Shown piece by piece: positions 21,001 to 32,758 of a stretch of 64,000 nucleotides of DNA (position 1 is the stretch's first letter; each line of letters opens with the position of its first letter). The position numbers were made by a program, and so were the translations under genes. The notes under the pieces are model-generated. The model was not told the origin of the DNA. It was given only the letters and a program-made list of their open reading frames with translations, and made no database searches. The DNA lies in contig JAJTUP010000104.1 of assembly GCA_021399435.1 (NCBI GenBank), forward strand, positions 1-64,000. The letters run 5' to 3'. This DNA comes from Diaporthe sp. PMI_573 (taxonomy: Eukaryota > Ascomycota > Sordariomycetes > Diaporthales > Diaporthaceae).

Positions 21001-22890
21001 ATCGGGGCCGAGGTCTTCGCCACGGTCAGCAGCGACGACAAAGTCAACCTGCTCGTTGACCAGTTCGGTATCCCTCGCGACCACATCTTCTCGAGCCGCA
21101 CGGGCGCCTTTCTCTCGGGTATCCGCCGGGCTACGGGCGGGCGGGGCGTCGACGTGGTGCTCAATTCGTTGTCCGGGGAGATGTTCCGGCACTCGTGCAA
21201 TGTCCTGGCACCCTTTGGCCGCTTCGTCGAGATTGGCCGCAAGGAACTCATGGACGATGCCCTGATGCCCATGGCTTTTATGCTCAAGAATATTACTTTT
21301 GCCTACGTGGACATGGCCCTCATCATCGATATTAACAAGCCCTTAGCCCAGCGCGTGCTAGGCGACGTGGTGCGGATGCTGGCTGCCGATGCCGGGTCCT
21401 CCATCCGGCCCGTGGCGCTGACGACGTTCACCATCTCGGAGATCGAGACAGCGTTCCGTCATATCCAGGCTGGGAAACATACCGGCAAGATTATTCTTAA
21501 GGTGGAGGACGGACAGGAAGTAATGGTGCGTTATTCTTTTTAACCCTTCTTAAACTTTTCTCTACGTTGCTTCTCTTTTGCGCTTTTCTGCTTCTGCCTG
21601 CCCCGGACCGACTGCTAATATGAAGAAAAGGCTCTTCCTCGCCCACCCCTCCCTCCCACCTTTCAGCCAAATGCCACGTATGCGGTCGTCGGTGGCTTTG
21701 GTGGTATAGGGAAAGCATCCATCGAGTGGCTCGCCAGTCACGGAGCTAAAGAGATCCTTTGCATCTCTCGCTCTGGTGCCAAGACCCAGGAGAATCAGGA
21801 CTTTGTCAAGAGTATGGAGGATAGGGGGGTTCGATTGACTGCCGTCAAATGCGATGTGGCCTCGAAGGATGAGGTGGCAAGCATCGCACGCCAGTTCAAG
21901 GAAGAAAACAGACCCATTCGCGGTATCATTCAGTCTTCAGTCGTCTTTGAGGTATATCATACCCTCCGCACCCTCCCCACCCCCTCCCCCTCTTTCTATG
22001 TTTTCTTCTCTTTGGTTGGATGCTAACCAAACATTACACTTCCTTCTCCACAGGACGGCCTATTCGAAGACATGACGGTAGAATCATGGCAGAACGTCAT
22101 GAACCCCAAGGTCCGGGGCACGGCAAACTTGCACAAGCATTTCCAGTCGTCGGATATCGACTTCTTCGTCATCATGTCGTCCGTCGTCAGTATGACGGGC
22201 AACGACGGGCAGACCAATTACGCGGCTGCCTGCTGCTTCCAGGACGAGCTCATGCGGCAGCGCACGGCGTCCGGTTTGCACGGCTTCTCCATCAACGTGG
22301 GGCCCGTCCTCGAGGTCGGCCACCTCGCCGAGCACGCAGCTGTGGCCAGGCAGTTACGTCGCCGCGGGTTCGAGCCCATCTCCATCCAGCAGGTACTGTC
22401 CATGCTCAGCTACGCCATATCGCACCAGCCCCGGGTGGACGACCCGGATAGTAGCGTATGCGCCGTCAGTTACAAGCCGTGCCCCGAGAATGGCGGTGAC
22501 GCCCAGAAGAGGGGGTTGAGGTTCTCGCATCTGATAGGCGACGAGTCCTCCACGGGGAGCCAGAATAACGGCGGCGCACAGGGTGGAAACGAGGGAAATA
22601 TATCCGACCGACTGGACGAGGCCCCGACATTAGAGTCGGCCATCGAAATAATCTGCCCCGCGGTGCTGAAGCAACTCGGGAAGCTCATTGCCACGCCCGC
22701 CGAGACTCTGAACCTCGAGTTGAGCCTCGATCACTACGGAGTCGATTCGCTCATCGGCGTCGAGATGCGCAACTGGCTCATCGCTTACCTGCGGACGGAC
22801 CTCCCCTTGATGACCATACGAAGTACCGGGAGCATCAAGGAACTGGCTGGGCTCGTGGCTAAGGAGTCGCCTATGGTGGGTTCGTATTAA
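15036..22890 (+). pseudogene. Highly reducing type I polyketide synthase, complete except for a one-base frameshift
   Basis: Seven exons: 15036-15350, 15436-15522, 15619-16534, 16606-16655, 16725-about 21525, 21667-21951, 22054-22890; all introns are GT..AG. Ignoring one extra base the product would be about 2,429 aa with KS-AT-DH-(degenerate CMeT)-ER-KR-ACP order. KS: Cys at 15881 (DTGCSSS), His at 16283 (EAHGTGT) and 16403 (NIGHTEA). AT: Ser at 17377 (GHSSG). DH: His at 18391 and LDSCMFQ. ER: HSAAGAVGQAA. KR: GGFGGIG at 21691. ACP: phosphopantetheine Ser at 22747 (GVDSLIG). No thioesterase, as usual for this class. In exon 3 the frame meets TAG at 15772-15774; the KS continues one base later (NLPKYLATGTGPAIS). 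As sequenced it cannot make a full enzyme. Confidence 0.92.
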
Positions 22891-22932
22891 GACTTACCCT
22901 ATGGTAATATGTATGTATGCATGTATAATAGA

Positions 22933-22938
22933 AATAAA
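22933..22938 (+). terminator. Probable polyadenylation signal of the PKS gene
   Basis: AATAAA lies 43 bases after the PKS stop in an A/T-rich stretch that ends in a run of A at about 22956-22964. Confidence 0.4.
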
Positions 22939-23085
22939 AACTAGTATTTTATATAAAAAAAAAATTCCTGGGTAGTGTGAATAAGACTTTGTATGTAGCG
23001 TGGCAAGGACGGTGCCGTGGATCATATGCTATATATATATTCCATTATTATATTAGCTGTGACAACGCAAAGCGGAATCAGTCAG

Positions 23086-23835
23086 CTACACGGCAGCAGC
23101 AGCAACTTGGCGATAAGTGACAGGACCAGGTCCTTGTAGTATTCGGTGACGTGTTCCGTAAGTTTGAGCGTCGAAATCCTCCCCGGCGATGACGATCTTA
23201 ATTCTTGCTAGCGTATCCATGTCCTCGTAGTTCCATTTGTCATACGGCTTGTAATCAGTTCGAGGCTGGTTCGGCCCCTTGAAGTTGGTACACAACCAGA
23301 ACAAGACCCAGAAGAAGGACTCCAGATCGGCCATGAAGGTGTGCGGTTCGCCCCTGAGAGCGTCGATGGCCATAAAAGCTAGGGTGCCCGTCTTCCCTCG
23401 AGCGCCCGAGGCACCGAGTCTATCGGTGCGCACGGCTAGGTCGAGGTCGATCAGAAATGATGCCCGGAACTCATCATCATCTCCTGCCGCCGCCGCTTCG
23501 TTGTTGTTGTTGTTGCTATTGTTGATCATGAGGTTATTGATGGAGATGTCGCGGTGGAGAAGGCCAGCCTTATAGAACAAGGACTCGTGACCTTGGATGC
23601 ATTCTGCCAGGGCGCGGATCGCTAGTAGCGTACTCGCAGGCGATCTCCTCGCGTAGCCGATCAATCTGTGCGGCCACATGGGTCTGAACGCGGTCCGAGA
23701 TATTTGAGGACACAGACGCAGTCGAAACCAGGCCTCCAGAGGGAGTGGGGGATGCAGTTGAAGCGTCCTCGGAGGCCCCAGGCTCTTGCACACGCCCCCG
23801 TCCTTGGTCCACCGACTGCATACCACCAGCCTCAC
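23086..23835 (-). pseudogene. FunK1-type protein kinase, C-lobe fragment
   Basis: From about 23640 the frame encodes the C-lobe of a fungal FunK1 kinase: AGLLHRDISINNLMIN with the catalytic HRDxxxxN, SFLIDLDLAVRTD in place of the DFG loop, GKTGTLAFMAIDALRG and the family hallmark HTFMADLESFFWVLFWLC. A natural poly-Asn run (NNSNNNNN) interrupts the catalytic loop region. The glycine loop and the VAIK lysine of the N-lobe are absent: upstream of about 23640 the frame reads into unrelated sequence that codes, in another frame, for the coiled-coil ORF. The C-terminus also looks short. Probably a truncated, non-functional copy. Confidence 0.7.
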
Positions 23836-24142
23836 GCAAGGCTGCCTCCTTTTCCTGCACCTGTGCTAGCAGTAATGTTAGGCTGGTGATCTTTTCATCC
23901 ACGACCGCCTCTTTTGCTTCCATATTATTCATCAAGTCTGTTATGCTCTTCTCCTTCTTGGCCATACGCCGTAGCAGTTCACACATCATCTTCTCACGCT
24001 CGATATTATGCGGCGGATACGGACTGTATCTGTCCATTCCCAGCCCTTGAGTGCGTGGGCATTTTGTACGCCTTAGTACACGCACCTGAGCACCCGATGC
24101 CCTGTGTTTAGGAGACATGCCTATTTTGGCTCGCATATGCAT
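23640..24142 (-). CDS. Coiled-coil hypothetical protein, fused at its 3' end to kinase sequence
   Basis: The minus-strand frame (ORF 23570-24142) begins MHMRAKIGMSPKHRASG and contains a heptad-rich helix from about residue 50 to 100 (CELLRRMAKKEKSITDLM, then EAKEAVVDEKITSLTLLLAQ), a Ser/Thr-rich spacer and a second short helix (VAAQIDRLREEIACEYA). Near 23640 the frame enters FunK1 coding sequence in the wrong frame and stops. The last 20 or so residues are therefore an artefact of the junction. The function is unknown. It may be an independent gene broken by rearrangement, or the upstream part of a fused gene with the kinase. Confidence 0.4.
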
Positions 24143-24624
24143 GTTGCTGCTCTGAGATGTGCCGCCGAATACAATGATTTAATGGGCCAGAAGCTTGGGC
24201 AAGCCGGTATGTGTCATCGTCCGATAATCAGTGATTGATTATGCATGCGTGGGGAGCCCTTCACAGCCTCCAAAGAGACTCCCACTGGTCAGGGACATGC
24301 CAAATTCTACTAGTGATATGAACTTTTCAGATTCCAAATGGGGAGGGGGGGGGGGAAGGTTTGTTGGTCACCAGGGGCACTAAGAACTCTGAGGCGGACT
24401 TACAACTACTCAGCACGCCATTGCCTTTTGTCAAAGTGGTTCGTCATGGTCATCTATCCATTACAGTGAAGCGAGGCCACGAGCCGATGCACTTTCTATT
24501 GGTGATATCGATCACAATGGTAAGGAACGCTTCTTCGGCAACGTTTATCTCTGCTTCCTCATATATTTATAAAACACGGAATTAATTAATAACGTTTCAA
24601 CAAATAACCGTCCTTGTTTTCAAG

Positions 24625-25148
24625 CGCCTTCTCTACATCGCCTGGACAGTCCAGATGCTGGCCATCAGTGCCGTGAGCAGCATCGGGCTCTTCTCCACAG
24701 CCTATAAGGAGTGGATGCAGGGGCACCTTGCGCTGGTCTTCATATCGGTATTTCGAGCGTCTCTCAGTATTGACCTCTCAAGCAAGGTACTCTAATGATG
24801 ACTGACCGCTGGCCGTGCTTACAGATCGGCGCTATCAGCATGGTGGGATTGGCGTTCAAGAAGCGCCACTCCTCCGCGACCACACTGCTCATCGCGTTAG
24901 GCTTCACCATCCTCGAGACATTCACCATCTCTGCCGTCTCTTCCATGTTCAAGACCTCCATCATTCTCAACGCCGTGACCGCTGGCATCTTCGTCTTCAT
25001 TACCGCCTTCGCCTGCATCACGAAATACGACTTCACTTCTTGGCTGCCCTACTTGTTCGGCGGCTTGTTGGGCCTGATCCTCTTTGGTTTCATAGCCGCC
25101 TTCTACCCTGGCAGCTCAATCAAGGAGTTGATCTACGGCGGGATATGA
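24625..25148 (+). pseudogene. Bax-inhibitor-1/TMBIM-family membrane protein, truncated at both ends
   Basis: Two exons, 24625-24747 and 24825-25148, joined in phase by a GT..AG intron. They encode four to five hydrophobic helices with family features: SSIGLFSTAYKEWMQGH, IALGFTILETFTISAVSS, then KYDFTSWLPYLFGGLLGL and the GFIAAFYPGSSIKELIYGG block. In intact TMBIM proteins the last block is followed by a further helix (GALxFSGYIxxDTQ) and a C-terminal tail; here a TGA comes straight after YGGI. The N-terminal cytosolic part and first helix before 24625 are not found, although 24621-24624 looks like an intron acceptor. These proteins act in ER calcium balance and cell-death control; this copy is probably not functional. 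Confidence 0.65.
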
Positions 25149-26130
25149 TGCACCAATTGTTGGGGGGGGGGGTGACTTGACGCATCTGTGCCAACTCGAC
25201 GTTCCCACGGGACCGTCTTTCTTCTCTTTAATCTTCACTCTCTTAATTATTATATGCACGACATGAATTTGTTTTACATTTCTTCTTTGCCACCCGTGGA
25301 TCTATTCAATTCTCTATATTGGTTTCCTGATATCATCTTCTACGCCGTGCTGTTTGGGACGCTCAACCAGCCCAAATTCACATTGTGTGAGCTACGGAGT
25401 GCTGAGAACTTCCAGGCTTCCTGTGGGGAAGATCAACTTCCCACGATGTTTAGCGAAGGCCCGCAAATCGCAGCGATTGTGGAAATAAGACTGTGCATAG
25501 TGACTTTTTCGGGTATACTAGCTACTTGTGACGTATAAATATTGTTTGAACATTAAGAACACATTGCATATACTATAGAAGCCGGAACACACAATGAGTG
25601 TTCTATAATATTTTCTAACAGGCTTGGCAATTAGAAGTCGCCGTCACCGCAGATCAGGCGGAAATTCAAGTTGGTGCAGGCTCTTCATCTCTCCTTTGCT
25701 GCGCAAGTGGCGGAGTTTGGTCACGAAGTCAAGAGGTAAACGCCCGGGGCGATGCGATCCAAACGGGCTCGACGACCACTCCCAGAATTTTGGCGCCAAA
25801 CCCAGCTCTGTACCAACCAACGCGACAACCCCTTGCACCTTGGGATCCTGACGTAGGGATGGCTGGTCTTCTGTGAACTGCGCCGCCTGCAATGCGTTAC
25901 AAGCACGCAAACCGCCCCCAATATGCCTGCAAGTCTGCCTCCACCGCTGGCGGCACACCGAGAGCGGCTCCCGATTAATCCAAGTTATAAAAAACGGATA
26001 AATTTCCTGTCCTTTTTTTCTCCCCCTTCCCTCTTTGCCGGCTTCGCAAAACCCCAAAAACACCACTTGCGACGTTTTCACATTGCATATTTAACCTCTT
26101 CCACTTGCCTCAGTTTTTCTCCCATTCCGT
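25149..26130. other. No gene recognised; C/T-rich promoter-like end
   Basis: Begins with a G10 run near 25161. A minus-strand frame at 25644-26081 (145 codons) shows no domain and no supporting splice signals. The last 130 bases are pyrimidine-rich with a TATTTAA at about 26088, consistent with a fungal promoter for the small frame at 26137. Confidence 0.4.
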
Positions 26131-26136
26131 CTAATC

Positions 26137-26334
26137 ATGTCTAACTTTCTCCAGAACCTGTTCCTGCTTCTTGGACATCTCACTTGGCACTTTCTGGACT
26201 GCGCTGAAAAAATTAGTAAATGGTTCTATAACCACGTTCTCGGCTTCCACTATATCGTTGACATCCCGCTGTTCTTTCTCGAACTTGCATTGCAGGTGCT
26301 TGTCTTCTTGCTTGAAGCAGCTTCAGATTTGTAA
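26137..26334 (+). CDS. Small hydrophobic hypothetical protein, 65 aa
   Basis: ATG in good context (AATCATGTCT) after a pyrimidine-rich leader and a TATTTAA about 50 bases upstream. The peptide has two hydrophobic segments, FLQNLFLLLGHLTWHFL and VDIPLFFLELALQVLVFLL, each long enough to span or lie along a membrane. No known family recognised. Its short length means it could be a chance frame, but start context and promoter-like sequence favour a real gene. Confidence 0.35.
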   Translation: MSNFLQNLFLLLGHLTWHFLDCAEKISKWFYNHVLGFHYIVDIPLFFLELALQVLVFLLEAASDL

Positions 26335-28919
26335 CGCTACTTCCGCCTGGTACACATATACCATCGGCGCCAGCCTCGCCTAGGAGTCAGTAGTGTCAAT
26401 GCGTTGGAAAGACAGGGCGGAGAGACGTTATTTGTGGGAGGATGAAGCTTGGATGTGGTTTGGTCGTTGGCAAAGTTGTTGTTCTATTCCTCATTTAAGA
26501 ATACTATTATAACCCTACAATATCTTTAATAGCGAAATTCCAAACCTAAATTTGACTTCTTGCCAATAAAACCTAGGCGAAATTTGAATTGTTCTGTAAT
26601 TGTTGGTACGGCCCTGACGGCGTAGGTCAGGGGGTCTTTGCACGTGCAAATAGGCGTTGGGCAAGAAACCGTACGTCTGGGTACGGGTCTGGTTTTCTTG
26701 CTACCGAAGGAAGAAGGGAAGCTATCGCCATCGTGGGCGCCGAGGCGCTTGGTGTAGTAGCCAGCCCTTCTGCTGACTAAGCCAGACCGGCCCTTCTGAT
26801 TGGCCACAGCCGGGCCGGGCGTAAGGCCCCTTGGACTGCCCTCAAACCCACACCTGTTGAATTATAGCACAACAGTGGCAACAATACGACACCACACAAT
26901 CACTGCAACTAACCCCCTCTATATGATATTCCTTACGGATCTGGCCACGTCTCCAGGATTTGTATCTAGGTTCAAAAGTGAGCGATTAGATTAGGATAAA
27001 GTCGTCTCAGGCCAAACACTCGCATCCAGCCGCACCCTCAAAAAGCATGGAGTACACAGAGAATGCCACAATCAACATTGCAGCAACAATATTCCGTCAT
27101 ATTGCCTTTGTTATTCATGTGATGGACGGTTCGCCCGAGGATTATGCACAGACACCAGCATCCTTCACAGCACAGGCTGACAGGTCTTGTTAAATATAGT
27201 TTGCGACGTTATTGATAGAAGAAAAGGATTTGTATAATAGTCCCAAGACCCGTTATAATTGTGGCTGAGCAGACTTCAGCCTCTATGGATTCTCATGCTC
27301 CCAAATATATACCGTATTCAACATGGGGCTGGTTTGTGATAAGGCCTCCGCGTTAAATTTTAATAAGGGAGCGATGTCAAACCGCAGGGCCGGGCCAGCG
27401 TCAGACAGGCACAAAGGCAATACCACCCACCCGAGCCAGCAGTCGATAAATGTTGCGTCTCAAGGGTGGTTCTGAGCACAAATAATTGCTGTGGCAGGCT
27501 TCCCAAAGGGGCAAGACGGGCTGTTCCTCGCCTTTCCGTCCCGCGATGCAAACTTTCGTTGGGCACCGATGACATGGGGGTGCCCAGCTTCCAGCCAACA
27601 GGGAGACGCTGTCGACGGCAGGATGCATTCTTTTCTTACCCTACGTCTGCACGCCCTGGCAGCCCTGCACATCCACATCCCATCGTGCAGCTGTGTGGTC
27701 TACTAGACTGCATCAAACGAGCGCTGCTAATAAGGGGCCGAGATGCACCTGGACATGCCGTTACCACACTCGGAAATAACTCGACAGGGGCGACGGCAAG
27801 ACGGATCTGGAGATGGCGGAATCCGGTGGCTCTGGGTGGAAGGTGTGGCCCGCCCCGGATTTTCCAGGTGTTCCAGACGTGGTCGATGTGACGGTTTTCT
27901 GCTATTGATGGATGTGGTCCTTGAGGAAGGACATTAACGATCTTAGATTAAAGTGTTCTTCCACCACAGAATGATTTTCCATCTCTTCCAACCTTGGCTT
28001 GTACGCCCTGCTGAGCCGGGGCGAGGCTTTTCAATTGGTCGATATCAAACTTCTGGATGCCTCGACACACTCGCCTTGTACCAGACAATTCCAATAGGTA
28101 GAGACAGCTATCAATTTGTGTGATGGTGTTTGCTGTCATGAGTACATGCTAAGCGGCTTCGATAACACTCGATACCCACGACAACACGACTACTGTTTCA
28201 TACTTTTCATCGCCGGCTACATTATTTTTCTATTTGGCAGCATTTGGGAGTACTTTCGTCTTAGCAGATGTAGGATTGTTTTATATTTGTTTCTTTAGTG
28301 CCTCGATACTTACGACGCGCTAGGATTCGTAGAGTATGCGGCTCTCTTACTATCGTTTAAAGTAAAGGCTCTATTTACCATAATATCGCTTGTGTTAGGG
28401 GTGGTATTGAAATTCCCTAAGAGGAAGGCGTTATGATAATAATACGTTTGCAGGAGATAAAACGGGCATCTTCAGCAATATCAGGAGGGCAGTACTAACC
28501 TATCAGACCTCCTCCAACACCACAAGCTTCAGAAGCAAGGCTAGCAATAAGATAAGGGTGATAACGGCTTCTGTATAATGCGTAAACTCAGCTTTTAAGT
28601 GGAATAATACAACCCTCCAGTCCCTAGACGATAAGGACCAAGTTTCATGCCGCCTGAAGCGAAAACACCAAGAGGGGGCCATAAGATCCAGGGCGCCAGC
28701 TTCATCAGCGCCTCCCCGGATGCATACAGCCCCAAGCATACTGCCGGCAAAGACATGGCGCACAGTAGCTACAGCTATAATCAACGGGCTTCCAGCAGTA
28801 TATTTGACTGCTACAGACGTTGACAACAAGAGTAATAATGGCTTTAGCAATTAGGGCAACAAGGGGACCAACGGGAAGGAAATGCAGTCCCAGATCATAG
28901 TATCTATTAACTAGGCAAT
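26335..28919. other. Long stretch without recognisable genes
   Basis: Many short frames on both strands, none longer than about 140 codons with a recognisable motif. The 28116-28298 plus frame (60 codons) contains one hydrophobic run, and the 28503-28850 minus frame another, but neither has support. No RNA gene, intact TIR pair or LTR was identified by eye. Confidence 0.45.
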
Positions 28920-28924
28920 TACGC

Positions 28925-29010
28925 ACAATTTAGTATGCAATTGAGTGTTTAAAAGCGTGCATTCAAGCGTGCAATTGAGTGTGCAATTGTGTATAGTTGA
29001 GTGCGCAATA
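28925..29010. repeat. Degenerate tandem repeat of a GTGCAATTGAGT-like unit
   Basis: Units such as GCAATTGAGTGT, GCAATTGTGTAT and GCGTGCAATTGAGTGTG recur about every 20 bases. Too degenerate to define a monomer exactly. Confidence 0.45.
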
Positions 29011-30388
29011 GTAGGTGTGGCCAAAACACCACGAATTCAAGCCGGCAATGATAGCGATGGTGCAAACGCTGGGCATGCTGACGACGCCAGCAACGCCCTT
29101 ATAGACGGGTACAACAGAAATAAGGGTCTTGGCTGCTTAGTAAGTGGCTTGGCCCTTATTCCAGAGGTATCTGTGTACCATCCATTTTTATCTGTACAAT
29201 AGCCGGTCTGGTCTATACGAATATCCGCATTCTTCTTCAATCCCTTGAAAGACCCAAACCACTCTTCCCACTGTGCAGTTCATGACTATCTTCGTTTTCG
29301 CTTCGGCTCTCCAACGGCGGTCCGCCACAGCTGGCGGACCTGCGGCCAAGTTGGAGGAAAGAAATCGGCCCGAGGTTTCCTAAGAGTATCCATAGCGTCC
29401 ATGTGATAAAGTCCACTTTTTGCACAATCATCAGTAAACAGATGCGAGCGGGACGGCGTCAAACGACAACGCAGTGCCATCACGGTGTGGCTATTGGAAA
29501 GAAGCGTCGCATTTACGCGGGCACAGCCACTCGGCAGTTAACCATGAAACCCATTTTCCACAAGAAATGGAGCCTCGGAAGCGTTAATGGGGAAACATGG
29601 GTGGGTCCCGATTCCCTTGCGGCAGATCAGGGGATCAACTGTGCGTTTCACACAGGGATATTGTGTGGGAAAACGAATACGTGATCCGAAAGAGGAAATA
29701 CTTAGCGTCTCGCATGGCGCTGGCACTACGTACATTCGACTCGCCTGCCATCCGCACCCGGATGTTTCTCACAGCTGCGCGCTTGTCCGTTGACGGTCGA
29801 CAGGTTTGGTGACGACTTACCATAAATCCAGGTTTGTTTCTTTATAATTGTTCAAAGAACCACGGCGTCCTTCAGCCCCGCGAAAAACGACAACCACTAA
29901 GTTAGTCAAAATAAATTTCGGGCACTGGGGCACATAATTAGTCATTCGAGGGCGTGCATCCTTGGGTGTGTGAATCTCCTATCTCTTTTCCATCCCTTTG
30001 GCGACCAGAAGAGCGTCGGTACATGAAGTTCAAGGGTGTAGAGCCAATCACAGGGGCTGCATTTAGTCCAGGTCCATTAAAACTAAATGACTTAGATTTG
30101 CTATATTTTTTAACTATAAGAGCTGTACTGTTTGTTAACTATAGTACAAGATGCTTTTGTAAAATCATTATTTGAGTGAGGTATGCAGGGAGAGTGGAAA
30201 GGTGGGTCCCTGGCTCGTATTGGTGCTCTTCTGGTCGCCAAAGGGATAACCCCACTTTATGCGTTCACTGGAGCCTCGAGACATCAACCACCACATCACG
30301 TTTCTAAGACTGCCAGTCTCTACTGTCAACCTCTTACTCGAAGTCCAGCAATCCTCCGACGTGCTATAACATTTGCCAAGCAGTTCGC
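29011..30388. other. No gene recognised
   Basis: Overlapping frames of 60-95 codons on both strands without motifs or splice support. Confidence 0.45.
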
Positions 30389-30724
30389 TTGGCACGTGAA
30401 CTCGAGCGAGAGCACCCGCATCACGTAGTTTCAGTTGCAGTTGCCTTCGGGGTAGCGCACTCATCCATCCCAACCGAAGCCGACGAAGGGATGCCCTTAC
30501 CCTGGGGAGCTGCAGAAATGCATCGTTTGGTAACTGGTCTTCATACGGCCTTGAAAGTAACCCCTGGCGTCCAATACATATCGAAGCACTCGGTTCCTGC
30601 GTTAAGGATACACTGGCTGCCCACCCATTGGATGAGCTACAAGCACGGCGGGCCGGGGGTGAGCCCACGGAAGATATATACAAACAAGCATGGGGAAGAG
30701 GTATATGTCTACCTATATCTCTAG
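30389..30724 (+). other. Unidentified open frame, possible gene remnant
   Basis: The frame reads ELEREHPHHVVSVAVAFGVA and on to LHTALKVTPGVQYISKHS, and in one phase it can be extended upstream to about 30370. It looks more protein-like than the overlapping 171-codon minus-strand frame (30168-30683). No family was recognised. Confidence 0.2.
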
Positions 30725-30980
30725 GTCTCTCTTGAGGCTGACTCCGAAATACATAGATTCTCTTTCACGGGCAATACCCTCCAGCAGGATATGCGCTCCT
30801 CCCCGCCGGTAATCCATTTCTTACTCGACACTGCCGTAATCTTGCAAGAGAGGTGAATCAGAAGATATACGCCTCCTATGTAAGGATTAGTTGCAATTAC
30901 TATCTCATAATCTCCCTAGCTGACCATGCCAGTAGCGTCCCGAGAGCAAAAAGAAACCCGCGAAGCAACAAGGCCTTTTC

Positions 30981-31322
30981 GTGCCAAAGGGTATCCTGGA
31001 GAAGGTAAAATCTAATTTTGATGAAAGGACGGCATTTTCGGAGGAGGAATGGTGGCAAGAGTTGGAGAAAGAATACCCGAATATACCGCCAGCGGACAAG
31101 GCCGAAATCCACCGGCGTTGTTACTTACCTTTCTCAGATCGCACCACCAAGCCCGAGTGGACAAACACATTTGTAAAGATGCGGCAGTACGTTCTGGAAC
31201 GGTATACAGCGTTCAAGTCCCTCGCTATTGACGAGTGCAACATGGAAGCGGCTGCTAAGGCACATCGAGAGGCTGACAAGATCTTGTCGATCTGGCGTGG
31301 CGGCTCAGAATCTGAAGAATGA
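30981..31322 (+). CDS. Hypothetical protein or fragment, 113 aa
   Basis: A soluble, charged, mainly helical peptide beginning MPKGILEKVKSNFDERTAF, with a Trp/Glu-rich segment (EEEWWQELEKEYP), FSDRTTKPEWTNTFVKMRQ and an acidic tail ending GGSESEE. Composition and codon pattern resemble a real coding exon. No domain is recognised. The frame may be the 3' exon of a longer gene, since the neighbouring frame just upstream (from about 30925) also reads as charged coding-like sequence. Confidence 0.35.
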   Translation: MPKGILEKVKSNFDERTAFSEEEWWQELEKEYPNIPPADKAEIHRRCYLPFSDRTTKPEWTNTFVKMRQYVLERYTAFKSLAIDECNMEAAAKAHREADKILSIWRGGSESEE

Positions 31323-32530
31323 TTTTTTTTCCCTCGGTCGATATAGAAATATTTAGGCTGAAGAGTACAAAATACAGTCATCACCATGGAGTGAAAGTAA
31401 ACCTTTGTACGCGCAGGGCAGAGGCTCGACTTTGACCGCGTCCAGAAGACACTCCGCCGCAGCAGGACCAGAGTTCCCAAGAGTGCCGCGAAAGATAACC
31501 AGCCGAAGCTGGGCCGAGGGAACCGAAAAGCACCCGATGGTAACCCGGCATCTAGGTGGAATACCGCACTCCCTCCCCAGAGCTTCTTACTGTCAAGGAC
31601 GACCCGGACCTGCCGGATAGCCTGCACACAAGTGGCTTCCGGGTCGACACCAGCGCTCTCAATCATGTACGCCCCTAGCACAGTGCGCAGGCACTGAGTC
31701 TGTGCCGCGCTGAAGCGACTTCCGAGCCCGACTGGGCCCTTCTCCCCAGGCGTATATTAATATAAATATGCTGAAGAAGTAGTTTAACCATTAATATAAT
31801 AGATCTAGGGAAAGGTGGCCCTAAAAAGAAACCGAGGAGTAATATTGAGATAGTAGAGATGATAAACCTGCGCAATGCTTACGCGACTGGATTAGGAGAC
31901 ACAGGAAATAAAGGGCATGGCTAGTGGTAAGCAAATTCCAAATCCGGTGTGAAGAGGATCTAGGGAGTACCATTCAGATGTTCATATCCTCTAGCTCTTT
32001 GATTCGTGTTATCAATACGACCTTGTTAACACAGCGTCAGGGTAAAAGAGGCAAACATCGACAGGTCCACGGACTATGGGTTTTTCTTTTTCATCACGGA
32101 ATCCAAATGAGAATGAGGAGTCTCTGTCTGTAGTTTGACCGAGAAACCACCCGCCAAAACATCTAGAAGCCGCATCCGGAGGCCTCGCAGATGTTCTTGT
32201 CCGAGCAGACCATGTAAAGGACATGGAGTTCGTATCATCGCATCGCGGCGCAGTGTACAGTTGGTCCAACCCTATAGGCTGGTATCTCCGGGAAACTGCC
32301 TTGTTAGACTTGTGATACTGATTCTGCCTCATGGTAGCCTGTTTTCGTCGCGTCCGAGGCGCAGAAGGAAGCCCAGAACCATCCCCGGGGATGCTGGGGT
32401 GGCCCTGCTCGTCAGTGACTGAGGACGGTCCTTTCGCGACCTCCTGACGTCTCACAAATGGTGCAGTGTGAAATGTAGATGGCGGCTACAAAATCACCCG
32501 GAGTGGCTGCTTGTCGTTTGTCCAGCCGGT
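31323..32530. other. No gene recognised
   Basis: Only shadow-like frames on both strands; AT-rich between 31750 and 31880. Confidence 0.45.
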
Positions 32531-32534
32531 CAAG

Positions 32535-32640
32535 AACTATGCACATCTGCCTGTCGAGCCGCAGGAATATCCTAGGTATGGTGCTTTTGGATGGTGACCA
32601 GTGGCTTGACAATGCTATTGCACCAGTGGCTGAATGTCGT
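32535..32640 (+). pseudogene. Relic related to the 3' part of the adjacent 210-aa gene
   Basis: The frame reads HICLSSRRNILGMVLLDGDQ and then WLDNAIAPVAECR, which lines up with the downstream gene at 33180-33245 (INAVLLDHDEWLFELIKPVC). The shared pattern is VLLDxDxWL...I.PV.E, supported by DNA identity such as GGTGCTTTTGGAT. It ends at the promoter of the downstream gene, so it looks like the remains of a tandem duplicate. Confidence 0.5.
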
Positions 32641-32646
32641 TCGGAT

Positions 32647-32654
32647 TATAAAAA
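32647..32654 (+). promoter_or_regulatory. TATA-like box of the 32759 gene
   Basis: TATAAAAA lies about 105 bases before the ATG at 32759, in a plausible position for a fungal promoter. Confidence 0.4.
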
Positions 32655-32758
32655 GGCTCGATCTCCCTCCTTTTATCAGTCTGACTGTGATATGGCAGAG
32701 CTCCTCTCTACTACCTGGCTTAACCTGCTTGACCAATTATTAAACCAAACCAATCACT

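Noticed and set aside
20155..21192. 345-codon minus-strand open frame opposite the PKS enoyl-reductase region
   Set aside because: It lies wholly antisense to conserved ER coding sequence, is Asp/Gly/Val-rich without a motif, and is the expected shadow of a GC-rich gene.
20285..21265. 326-codon plus-strand frame inside the PKS
   Set aside because: Ser/Arg/Pro-rich shifted reading of the ER domain; the in-frame PKS translation carries the conserved motifs.
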